From positions 558,001 through 622,000 of the forward strand of contig NZ_BMJC01000002.1 in assembly GCF_014642875.1 (NCBI RefSeq): a stretch of DNA of 64,000 nucleotides, in the 5' to 3' direction. Every line of letters begins with the position of its first letter. Within the stretch, counting starts at the first letter, position 1. The notes under the pieces were generated by a model. It was not told the origin of the DNA, ran no database searches, and saw only the letters and a program-made list of their open reading frames with translations. The DNA is from Puia dinghuensis. Lineage in GTDB: Bacteria > Bacteroidota > Bacteroidia > Chitinophagales > Chitinophagaceae. Below are positions 26,509-34,566 of the stretch, one piece after another. A program made the translations under genes and the position numbers.

Positions 26509-27761
26509 CAGCGATGCTTTATTTTTTCGAGGTATTCCTTCGCAGCATCGGGATAGATCGCTACCCGATGTGTACGGACAAGGTCATGTACGAGCTGGTC
26601 CTGGCCGGATAGCTGCAGGGTGATCGCGTTAGAGGGCAGGGCCGGCATATGGCAATCGATGCAATTGTTGGTGAGGCCCATCGTTTTCACGGGAGAAAAG
26701 GAACAGGAGTGCTGGCCGTTGCCGCTATGACAACCCGCGCATCGCTGCGAATAAACTTCCATTCTGCCATGTTCATTGACGTGTGGGTTGTGACAGGAAG
26801 AGCAATCCAGCCCGTCGGCCAGCCGGAAGCATTTGCTTGCCGTAAGCAGGCCGTATTGGTTTCCATGGACGTCGAGCGCTGCAGTCGCCGTGGTGTCGTA
26901 GGTTGCCTTGGAATAGTTGTCGAGGGTATCGCCTACGGCAAAAGAAAAAGAGGGCTTATTCTCTTTCCTGAATCCCGAGTGACAGAGCGCGCAGGCGTCG
27001 AGGCGCTGTTGACGGCTGAGATGCCGGGTGTTGACGATGTACCTGGCCGTAAGGTCTCCGGGATGTGCGGCCTGCCAGGCGACGTGCTCCGCGCCGGGTC
27101 CATGGCACCGTTCGCAATCGATGCCGTAGATGATGCTGGCGCTGTCGAACACCGTCCCCCTACCCTCCAGTTCGGCAGTCACCGCATAGGTGCCATGACA
27201 TTCTATACACTGACCGCGCGCTTCTTTGCCGAAATAGATCATATTCTTCGGATACCCGGGGCTGTTACACCAGCTGTCGAGCGGAACAAAGTAGGAAATA
27301 GGCAGCTGAAACAGTCGGCCCGCGTCCCAATACAAGTAGGTCTGTCCCTTACGGCCGGAACCGATGACGATACCGAATGCTTCACTTTCGATGGGATTGC
27401 CGTTGAAGAAAGCCGTTTGGTAGAATCGGCCGGCCTTTTTCTCCATCCGCACTTCCATGTGTTCGTTGAGGACAAACCGGCTTTTGTCGCCTTTGAAAGA
27501 GCCTTTTATGAAAGCTGCGGCGGCAGGCCGGGAATCGAGGTAATGGGCCGTATGAATATGGGCGGCATAAATTTCTTTGTGACAGGACTGGCAGGCGGCC
27601 GACCCGATGAATTTCCCTGGCTCCTGGTTACCGGCAGCCTCCTGGTTGTCGGTCGCCGTTTGGTGCAGCACGGGCGCAGTGGGCGGCGTCCAGCGGGCAG
27701 TGGTGAGGTAGATCGCTGGTATCAGCAAAAGGGTAAGGTGGTATTTTTTAATGGCCGGCAT
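26508..27761 (-). CDS. Exported heptahaem c-type cytochrome
   Basis: The 417 residues have a signal peptide or anchor and seven CxxCH haem-binding motifs, at about 57-61, 185-189, 216-220, 257-261, 320-324, 341-345 and 367-371. The layout resembles the cytochrome c554/multihaem family with an N-terminal single haem separated from six clustered ones. It would shuttle electrons in the periplasm. It is the last full gene of a five-gene exported redox operon, three bases after the haloperoxidase-like gene. Its partner is not identified, but the operon supplies haem-copper and haloperoxidase-like enzymes. Confidence 0.92.
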   Translation of the reverse strand: MPAIKKYHLTLLLIPAIYLTTARWTPPTAPVLHQTATDNQEAAGNQEPGKFIGSAACQSCHKEIYAAHIHTAHYLDSRPAAAAFIKGSFKGDKSRFVLNEHMEVRMEKKAGRFYQTAFFNGNPIESEAFGIVIGSGRKGQTYLYWDAGRLFQLPISYFVPLDSWCNSPGYPKNMIYFGKEARGQCIECHGTYAVTAELEGRGTVFDSASIIYGIDCERCHGPGAEHVAWQAAHPGDLTARYIVNTRHLSRQQRLDACALCHSGFRKENKPSFSFAVGDTLDNYSKATYDTTATAALDVHGNQYGLLTASKCFRLADGLDCSSCHNPHVNEHGRMEVYSQRCAGCHSGNGQHSCSFSPVKTMGLTNNCIDCHMPALPSNAITLQLSGQDQLVHDLVRTHRVAIYPDAAKEYLEKIKHR

Positions 27762-27764
27762 CTG

Positions 27765-29159
27765 TCAGCCTGCTTTTTTAAGTTTTATCTTTTGCAGCAC
27801 CCACTCCCCTATCTTTCTTCCCGATACCTGTCCCTCTTCGATGGCTGCCCGGTAATGGATACCGCCATAAAGCCTGGAGACAGCTGCTTCCTGTGCCGCC
27901 TGGCGGAAAGATACAAAATGTCTTTCCGGCAAACCGTATTTCTTCTCCGTATCATCGTTGAAAGCGTACTGCCCGCCTAAAAAGGGTGTCAGCACGGTAG
28001 CGGCGACCATCGAAACGATGCTATGGCCGCTGGTATACTCCGGAAAGGGCGGCGTCTGGAGGATCGGGCGCCAGCCTTCATCGATATAGGCATCGATATA
28101 CGTCTCGGGACGGATGACGTTGCTACGGTATTTCTCATCCCAGCAACTGATAAAGGCATCGAAGATGCCGATGGAAGTAAGGGTATAGGCGGCCGCCGTC
28201 TCCATGATGTCGCGGTGCTGTTGCCGGGATACCGTCGAAACGATGGCTATCCAATGGCCGCCGGGCGTGATCTTTTTGGTGGCAAACATCAGGTGGCCTT
28301 CCGTTGTAACGGCGAAGGGATTGCAGTCCCAGAAATTGGCGATGGCTTTCTGCTCGTCAGACAAGGAGTTTACAGTGCGATAGACGTCGTAAGCCGCATG
28401 ATAGAAGGGGCTACTGCTGTCGGCACTGAAGGGTGGCGCCGCGGGAGGACGAAACTGGCCGGCGCTGTCGAGGGTGATGGGTCTTATCCTGTTCCAGTAG
28501 GGTTCCACCGCCGCCATATACACGGGGGGAGTCGGGATCCACTTCCCTTTTTGCCGGGAGATGCGATAGCGCGGCAGGCGGCGGGTCTCTTTATATTGAT
28601 CGGTTTCTGCCCAGGCGATGACGGCTGCCGCCACCTGCTGACCATATTCGAGTGAAGCCTTGTAGGTGGAGGGGTCGGGGGCGCCGGAGCGGAGATCGTG
28701 CAATATCGCGTGGATGGAATCCTGCATGGCCGAATCCGAAAAGACCAGCTTTTTGCCTACCAACAGGAAGGCATAGACGGAGGCGACAGGAAAGGAGATG
28801 GCTTTATCCGGCGCCGGTATCTCCGGGAATCCCTTCACCTGGCCGTAAAGCGAGGAATATTCCTGCGGATGGGCTTTAACGAGGGTCTCATAAGCCGCAA
28901 TATTCGTATACAGGTAGATGCGGCTGGCCACGGGAGGCGAGAAGATGTCATGGACCATGATATCGGTGACAGCATCTTCCGCGCGACGTAAGGCTTCGCT
29001 GTTGTCCTGCGCAACGGCGGGGGCGATTGCGGCATGTTGCGGCCCGGCGGGATGTTGCGGCCCGGCGGGATGCTGCGCGGCGGTTGCGGGGTGCTGCGCG
29101 GCGGCTGGGGCAGGAGCAGCAGCTAACCAGACTGATAGGATCGCGATAATGACTTTCAT
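27765..29159 (-). CDS. Exported vanadium-dependent haloperoxidase-like/PAP2 protein
   Basis: The 464 residues begin with a signal peptide and a Gln-His-Pro-Ala repeat linker. The C-terminal domain has the vanadate/phosphate pocket: PPFPEYTSGHS (Ser-Gly-His) and RLYGGIHYR, in which Arg and His are six residues apart as in vanadium haloperoxidases and the related acid phosphatases. Length and an all-helical body fit the bacterial haloperoxidase branch. The lysine of the pocket cannot be placed confidently, so phosphatase activity is possible. Its ATG overlaps the stop of the FG-GAP gene by four bases. Confidence 0.85.
   Translation of the reverse strand: MKVIIAILSVWLAAAPAPAAAQHPATAAQHPAGPQHPAGPQHAAIAPAVAQDNSEALRRAEDAVTDIMVHDIFSPPVASRIYLYTNIAAYETLVKAHPQEYSSLYGQVKGFPEIPAPDKAISFPVASVYAFLLVGKKLVFSDSAMQDSIHAILHDLRSGAPDPSTYKASLEYGQQVAAAVIAWAETDQYKETRRLPRYRISRQKGKWIPTPPVYMAAVEPYWNRIRPITLDSAGQFRPPAAPPFSADSSSPFYHAAYDVYRTVNSLSDEQKAIANFWDCNPFAVTTEGHLMFATKKITPGGHWIAIVSTVSRQQHRDIMETAAAYTLTSIGIFDAFISCWDEKYRSNVIRPETYIDAYIDEGWRPILQTPPFPEYTSGHSIVSMVAATVLTPFLGGQYAFNDDTEKKYGLPERHFVSFRQAAQEAAVSRLYGGIHYRAAIEEGQVSGRKIGEWVLQKIKLKKAG
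29030..29112. repeat. Short GC-rich tandem repeat coding the Gln-His-Pro-Ala linker
   Basis: Units of about 18-21 bases (around GATGTTGCGGCCCGGCGG, then GATGCTGCGCGGCGGTTGC) repeat about four times inside the haloperoxidase-like gene, just after the signal-peptide codons. Copy-number change would alter linker length without shifting frame. Confidence 0.6.
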
Positions 29160-32100
29160 CGGGAATTTACTTTTAATACCTGTACGGCATCGTTATTTTT
29201 TGCGATGATCACCAGTCTTTCGCCGGCCGGGCCCCTTAATTCGATGATTCCGCGGACGTCGCTACCGATGTAGCAGCCACTGAGGGCAGGGTCTACGGCG
29301 TGGAAGGATGGGCCGGGCCCTTTGAGGAGCATACCCAGGCTGGCATCGCATCGGCCCAGTTGAGTACGATAGGGAAAGAAATTGCCCGAGACCAGGATAT
29401 CCTTTTTGCCATCGCCATCGAAATCATCCAGGATGGCGCCGTAGACCTTGGAGAATTGGGCGGGCAACGGCAGGGGGCTAAAGGAAAAATGTCCCCCACC
29501 CCGGTTGTAGAGGATGCCGGAGGCAAGTTCGTTGCAATGCAGGACTTTTGCTTTGGCCAGCTTTTCCGGTGGAAAGATGTCTTCGATGGTGGCGTCGGCA
29601 TAGGCCTTATAACTGTTGAATTTTTTTCTCAGGGAAACGATCTGGTCGAGCAATTCATCCCGGGAGACCATTGGATAGCTCTTTCCCTGGATATAATAAC
29701 AAAGGATAGGATCGAGGGAGCCGTTGTCATCGAAGTCAGCGACGTAGAGGGAAAGGGGTTGGTCGAGGGAAGCCTTGAATTGATTGTTAAGCCCGCAGTT
29801 GCCCAGGATAAAGTCTGTCCGGCCGTCGCCGTCGACATCGGCGGGGGTGATGGAAGACCACATTCCATCGAGGTTGGCGAGTCCGGCAGCGGTGGAAACA
29901 TCCGTTAGTTTCCCTTTGACGTTACGGAACAGCCGAACCGGCATCCAATCGCCGGCGATGAGGAGGTCGGGGTATTGCGTGTCGTCCAGAGCCGACCAGA
30001 CGGCGGCTTTCACCATACCGGACTGGCGGAGAGAGGGGCAGATGGCTTCCGTCACATCGGTGAATTTGACGATGCCGTCATGCGAGTCGTTGTGCAGCAG
30101 ATAGCTGTTCGAGGGCAGCGGGAAGGAACCCGGGGCGCCGCGGCCGCCGATGAAGAGGTCGATACGACCATCATGATCGAAGTCGCCTGCGGCGATGGCG
30201 AACTTGCTGCTGTTCATCACCGGGAGGGCATTCGCGGGTGCTTTCGTGAAATGGCCTTTGCCGTCGTTGAGGTAGAGGTTATCCTGATAGCCGGGGGACT
30301 GGTCGGGGTATTCGTTGCCGCCGCTGACGATATACAGGTCGGGAAAGCCATCACCATTGGCATCGAAGAACAGAGCGTTCACCTCTTCATAGGCGGTATC
30401 CGCCGCCCAGGGTTGGGACGGCGCCGGAGAGAAATGACCGTCTTTGGTCTGGAGGAAGAGCTGGCCGCCCTGGCCGATGGCGCCGCCGAAGAAGACATCT
30501 TCCAGTCCATCGCCATCGACATCCGCCTTAGCCATCGCGGGACCTTCCCGCGACAACTGATAGGGCAGCAGCGGTTCGTCCTTGAAGTCGATGAATTCAT
30601 TTTCCCGGTGGCGGAAGCCGATGCCGGCGGTTGCGGTGATATCGGTGAAGAGACGCGTCCCGGCGGGTGTTGCCGGGGCTGCCGGAGCGGTTAGCGTGGC
30701 GGAGGATGCGTGAGCCGCGGGTGAGGGGGTGGTTGCGGCGGCAGCTGATGAGGCCGGGGCAGTTGTCGTGTTGGCGGCGGGCGGCGGGGAAGATGCGGCG
30801 GGGCTGAGGGCGGCGGGGGCGAGGTTTTCTTCGTTCAGGTTGAGCGTTTGATCCGGCGCAGGGTTGTTCAGCACGGTGACGCTATCGTCGGGCCATGTGA
30901 TGGTGAGGCGGAGGATGGATTGGGTTTTCGGGAAGCCGAAGAAAAGTTCTGGCGCCATACTGGACTGGTAGCCCCGGACAGGATAAAGCTCTTCATACTG
31001 GCTGGCGCCGTCAGTGGTAGTCAATATCGCTTTTGCACCATAGGCCTTTGTATTGAGGCCCCGGCCGGTGAGGCGCAGGCGGATCCAATGGTTGCCGGAG
31101 AGTTGGTTCTCGTTGTTGCGATAGATCATCGCCGGCTCGTTGTTATTGCAGACGACGAGGTCGAGGTCGCCGTCATTGTCCAGGTCGGCGTAGGCGGCCG
31201 CGTTGGAGACGGTGGGCCGTGAGAACCCCCAGTCGGCAGTAACGTTGGAAAAGGTGAGATCGCCGTTGTTGCGGAAGATATAATTGCTGAGCTTGTTGGC
31301 GGGCATCCTACGGACGAGGTCGATGGTTTTGAAGTTCTGATCGCCCCGTTTTGCCGCCGCCATTTTTGCATCGGGAACGGTATACTTGAGGAAGTCGAGG
31401 TCGGTAAAATCCCGCAGGTAGCCGTTGCTGATAAACAGGTCTTTCCAGCCGTCGTTGTCGAAGTCGGCCAGTAATGGTGACCAGGACCAGTCGGTATTCG
31501 AAATGCCCGCCAGCTGGCCGATCTCAGAAAAGCGGAGATGTCCATTGTCATCTATGCCTTCGTTGAGGTGCAGCATGTTCCGCATCTGCTGGTGGTAGTA
31601 GCCGCTGTCCAGCAGCAGATGGTAGGCATCGTATTCATCAGGGCCTTTTAGCAGCTTCTGGCGGTGGTTGTCTTCCGGCAGCATATCGAGGGTGATCACA
31701 TCGGGCCGGCCGTCATTGTTGTAGTCCGCGATATCGTTGCCCATGGAATACTTGGAGACATGCGTGAAAGACTGTTCGAGCGATTCGGTGAAGGTGCCGT
31801 CGTGGTTGTTGAGATAGAAGTAATCCCGTTCGGTATAATCACTGGTTGTATAGATGTCGGGCCACCCGTCCCCGTTGACATCGCTGACCGTGACACCAAG
31901 TCCAAAATTCAGGGGGTTGTTGATAATACCTGCCTGGAAGGTGACGTCGGTGAAATGGATATGGCCGGCGGCGTCCCTGTCCTGGCGAAAGAGCCGGTTG
32001 CCGAAGTGGAGGTCGGGCGTGGCGCGGGTCTTGCGGGTATTGAGAAAGGGGTTGTAGGTGTGGTTGGAATGGTTGAGGAGGAACATATCCAGGTCGCCAT

Positions 32101-32689
32101 CCTTATCGTAGTCGAAAAAGACGGCCTGCGTGGACTGTGTTCCCGGCGCATCGAGCCCATATTCTTTTGCCATGTCTTTATAGATGGGGATGCCGTTGGT
32201 TATTCCCTGGCAGATGAACAGCTGATTGGAGAGTTTCGTCGAATCATCATACTTGCCTGAGTGGCAGACATAGATGTCCATCAGGCCGTCGCCGTTGACG
32301 TCGGCGATGCTCACGCCGGTGCACCATGTTCCGTTGCCGGCGACATGGGCCTGGCGGGTGACGTCCTCGAACCGAAAATTCCCTTTGTTAATGAAGAGCT
32401 TGCAGGGTCCGGTGTTGCCTGAAAAAAAGATATCGTCGAGGCCGTCGTTGTTGAGATCGGCTATGCCTACTCCCCCACCGTTGTAGAGGTATTCGTAGCG
32501 AAAGATGTTGAGCGAGTCGTCCTCTTCGATCTTGTTCAGGAAGGAGACGCCGGTCTCCTTTTCGTTGAGCAGGGTGAACAGGGGCTGTTGCACCTGCGGG
32601 GGTTGCGGCGGAGGGGAATGGAGTGGGTTCCTCTGCGCAAGCGAAAGCAGGGGGAACAGGCAGCCGATGGCGATGATGAGCTTGTTCAT
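29156..32689 (-). CDS. Exported double FG-GAP/VCBS-repeat protein with ASPIC/UnbV domain
   Basis: The 1177 residues have a signal peptide (to about LSLAQ). Many FG-GAP/VCBS repeats carry calcium-binding loops such as DLNNDGLDD, DVNGDGLMD, DYDKDGDLD and DVDGDGLED. The first half (about 50-610) ends in an ASPIC/UnbV domain (around 526-613), as in CRTAC1-like proteins. An Ala/Ser/Pro/Thr linker (about 620-680) leads to a second beta-propeller half. This looks like a fusion of two such proteins. It probably is a secreted or surface scaffold; catalysis is not evident. It overlaps the genes on both sides by four bases. Confidence 0.9.
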   Translation of the reverse strand: MNKLIIAIGCLFPLLSLAQRNPLHSPPPQPPQVQQPLFTLLNEKETGVSFLNKIEEDDSLNIFRYEYLYNGGGVGIADLNNDGLDDIFFSGNTGPCKLFINKGNFRFEDVTRQAHVAGNGTWCTGVSIADVNGDGLMDIYVCHSGKYDDSTKLSNQLFICQGITNGIPIYKDMAKEYGLDAPGTQSTQAVFFDYDKDGDLDMFLLNHSNHTYNPFLNTRKTRATPDLHFGNRLFRQDRDAAGHIHFTDVTFQAGIINNPLNFGLGVTVSDVNGDGWPDIYTTSDYTERDYFYLNNHDGTFTESLEQSFTHVSKYSMGNDIADYNNDGRPDVITLDMLPEDNHRQKLLKGPDEYDAYHLLLDSGYYHQQMRNMLHLNEGIDDNGHLRFSEIGQLAGISNTDWSWSPLLADFDNDGWKDLFISNGYLRDFTDLDFLKYTVPDAKMAAAKRGDQNFKTIDLVRRMPANKLSNYIFRNNGDLTFSNVTADWGFSRPTVSNAAAYADLDNDGDLDLVVCNNNEPAMIYRNNENQLSGNHWIRLRLTGRGLNTKAYGAKAILTTTDGASQYEELYPVRGYQSSMAPELFFGFPKTQSILRLTITWPDDSVTVLNNPAPDQTLNLNEENLAPAALSPAASSPPPAANTTTAPASSAAAATTPSPAAHASSATLTAPAAPATPAGTRLFTDITATAGIGFRHRENEFIDFKDEPLLPYQLSREGPAMAKADVDGDGLEDVFFGGAIGQGGQLFLQTKDGHFSPAPSQPWAADTAYEEVNALFFDANGDGFPDLYIVSGGNEYPDQSPGYQDNLYLNDGKGHFTKAPANALPVMNSSKFAIAAGDFDHDGRIDLFIGGRGAPGSFPLPSNSYLLHNDSHDGIVKFTDVTEAICPSLRQSGMVKAAVWSALDDTQYPDLLIAGDWMPVRLFRNVKGKLTDVSTAAGLANLDGMWSSITPADVDGDGRTDFILGNCGLNNQFKASLDQPLSLYVADFDDNGSLDPILCYYIQGKSYPMVSRDELLDQIVSLRKKFNSYKAYADATIEDIFPPEKLAKAKVLHCNELASGILYNRGGGHFSFSPLPLPAQFSKVYGAILDDFDGDGKKDILVSGNFFPYRTQLGRCDASLGMLLKGPGPSFHAVDPALSGCYIGSDVRGIIELRGPAGERLVIIAKNNDAVQVLKVNSR

Positions 32690-33993
32690 TGCAGATCGAT
32701 TTTTTCGTCACCTTCCTTATAGGGCAGGAACCCCATCATCAGGGTCATCATTTCGTCTTTGGTCTTCATATCGCCCATAGAGAAGACATTTTTGGGCGGA
32801 TTGTTAGGATTGGCGGGATTATCGGTCGTATTGTCGTATGTGCCCTCGATATGGATCACCGAACCTACGGGTACCTTGATGGGATGAGGGAACCGGTATA
32901 TTTCCTGCCAGCGAAAATCCCAGTCGGGGATGTGTACGAGCCTGATGGTATCTCCATTCGGGGTGGTGATATAAGCCTTGTACTCTTTTCCCAGCAGGTG
33001 CATATGGGGCCACACATAGAGCAGGGACTGGTCCTGGCTGGGGTTGGTGACTTCGAGGCGGAAGGTCTGGACGGTACCGGCCTTGATATAGAAGATGGGC
33101 TCGATCTGCTGTTCCCCTATACCGCCCGAGCCGAAGCTCACTACTTTCATCACCCGGGTGATGGCGGTCTTTTTGAAAAAGAGGTTGACGCCGCAGATGC
33201 TGGTTTCGTCGGTAGCCGACGGGGCGTAGTGGACGGTGAGCAGGATGACGCCTCTTTTGGGCATCACCCAACCAAATTCCCTTGGAAAATATTCATAGCT
33301 GGCGCCGGGTATCCAGCCTCCATAATAGGACATGATCCGGCGATAGGGCATGTACTGGTCTACCTTGGTGCGATCGTCATCTGTGAGGTTCACATAGGGG
33401 ACTGTGCTCTTTATATCGATGGCCGGGTCGGGCACGGCCTGGATGGCGTAGTTGGCGTGATGGATCAATTTTTTATTGTTGCAGAAAAATTCGATGGCTT
33501 CGACGTTGGCAGAGTCTTTCAGCTCGAAAGGTATCTTGAAGATGACGAAGCGTTCGCCGTTGTCGCCCTGCAGGTGGAAGGAGTCGGTGGCGGTGAGCAC
33601 GAGATCGGGTTTGCGGCCGTAGAGGGTACCGGGGACGGGAGGCCTGGCCGCCGGGGCATCTGCCGGTTTCCCTTCGGGACCTTTGTTATCGACCCACCTG
33701 GTGATCAGCGCGATCTGGGCGTCGGTAAGGCCCCGTTCGTTGGCAAAGTGGGTATAGGTGCGGTCGGCGCGCCAGGGCGGCATATAATGGCTCAGGACGA
33801 CCTTTTTTATGAAAGAGGCGCGTTTGGCTACATCTTCGTAAGTGAGCAGCGGGAAAGGAGCGGCTTCACCAGGCTGGTGACAGGGGGCGCAATTGGTCAG
33901 GATGATGGGGGCGATGTCCTTGTGATACGTAGGTTCCTGCGCCCGGATGGTCAGTACGCTGAGAGCGATGAGGGGAAGGAGGAGGGTTTTCAT
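32686..33993 (-). CDS. Haem c plus copper type II (PHM-like) monooxygenase
   Basis: The 435 residues have a signal peptide, an N-terminal cytochrome c domain with CAPCH (35-39), and a C-terminal region matching ascorbate-dependent copper monooxygenases. A full copper ligand set can be picked out: H178-H179 in LIHHANY, H255 in LLTVHYAP, H330 and H332 in VWPHMHLLG, and a Met in KDEMM (about 415). PHM-type enzymes hydroxylate C-H bonds with two separated coppers; a fused haem could supply electrons in place of ascorbate. The substrate is unknown. It overlaps the FG-GAP gene by four bases. Confidence 0.88.
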   Translation of the reverse strand: MKTLLLPLIALSVLTIRAQEPTYHKDIAPIILTNCAPCHQPGEAAPFPLLTYEDVAKRASFIKKVVLSHYMPPWRADRTYTHFANERGLTDAQIALITRWVDNKGPEGKPADAPAARPPVPGTLYGRKPDLVLTATDSFHLQGDNGERFVIFKIPFELKDSANVEAIEFFCNNKKLIHHANYAIQAVPDPAIDIKSTVPYVNLTDDDRTKVDQYMPYRRIMSYYGGWIPGASYEYFPREFGWVMPKRGVILLTVHYAPSATDETSICGVNLFFKKTAITRVMKVVSFGSGGIGEQQIEPIFYIKAGTVQTFRLEVTNPSQDQSLLYVWPHMHLLGKEYKAYITTPNGDTIRLVHIPDWDFRWQEIYRFPHPIKVPVGSVIHIEGTYDNTTDNPANPNNPPKNVFSMGDMKTKDEMMTLMMGFLPYKEGDEKIDLQ

Positions 33994-33999
33994 GATGGG

Positions 34000-34506
34000 T
34001 TAAAAGTCGTTTATCAGGCAGCCGACAGGCGTCGTCTTTTTTACAGGCGGCGGCTGGTGCCGGAGGGTGTAATCGATGGCATCCTGCAAATAATTTTGAG
34101 TTGGTTTATTGCCTGCCCGACCCAGGCTTTTGTACCAATTGTCGATAGCGCCCTGGTAGATGACGGTGTTATCCGGGCCGAGGAGGATGGCCTCGGGGGT
34201 TGTGGTTGCGTGAAGACTATGGGTGATGTGGAGATCGCGGTCTACCTGCAGGAGATAAGCGATGTGGTATTTTTCCGTGAAAGTGGTGATATCCGATTGT
34301 TTCCAGGTCTTACCGGGGATGATGCCGGTGAATTTGACTTTGCCGGCATATTGTTGTTGAAGCTGGTTGAGCGTGCGGGTGTAGTTCTGGCAGAGGGGGC
34401 ATTCGGGTGAGAGGAAGACGAAGACCCTCATCGTCCCTCCTTGAGCAAGGGTAAGATGCCAGCCACAGACCAGGAAGACCCACATATACTTTGCAAGTGA
34501 TGGCAT
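34000..34506 (-). CDS. Exported thioredoxin-like/redoxin protein
   Basis: The 168 residues have a signal peptide (MPSLAKYMWVFLVCGWHLTLAQ) and a thioredoxin fold with CPLC in FLSPECPLCQNY. TTPEAILLGPDNTVIYQGAIDN is the cis-Pro region of the AhpC/TSA-redoxin type. It could reduce apocytochrome thiols or deliver electrons to the following haem and copper proteins. The ATG at 34506 was chosen because the frame upstream runs into the terminator hairpin. It is the first gene of the exported redox operon, six bases before the copper monooxygenase gene. Confidence 0.87.
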   Translation of the reverse strand: MPSLAKYMWVFLVCGWHLTLAQGGTMRVFVFLSPECPLCQNYTRTLNQLQQQYAGKVKFTGIIPGKTWKQSDITTFTEKYHIAYLLQVDRDLHITHSLHATTTPEAILLGPDNTVIYQGAIDNWYKSLGRAGNKPTQNYLQDAIDYTLRHQPPPVKKTTPVGCLINDF

Positions 34507-34520
34507 AATATAAAAATACA

Positions 34521-34552
34521 AAACTCCGGGTGATTGGCGCCACCCGGAGTTT
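34521..34552 (-). terminator. Hairpin between susD and the redoxin operon (terminator or attenuator)
   Basis: A perfect 12-bp stem (AAACTCCGGGTG with CACCCGGAGTTT) encloses eight bases, and a T-rich tail follows on the minus strand. It lies 14 bases after the susD stop and 14 bases before the redoxin ATG. It may end the susCD transcript partly and let some polymerase continue. Confidence 0.8.
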
Positions 34553-34566
34553 GGAGAATAAAACGA

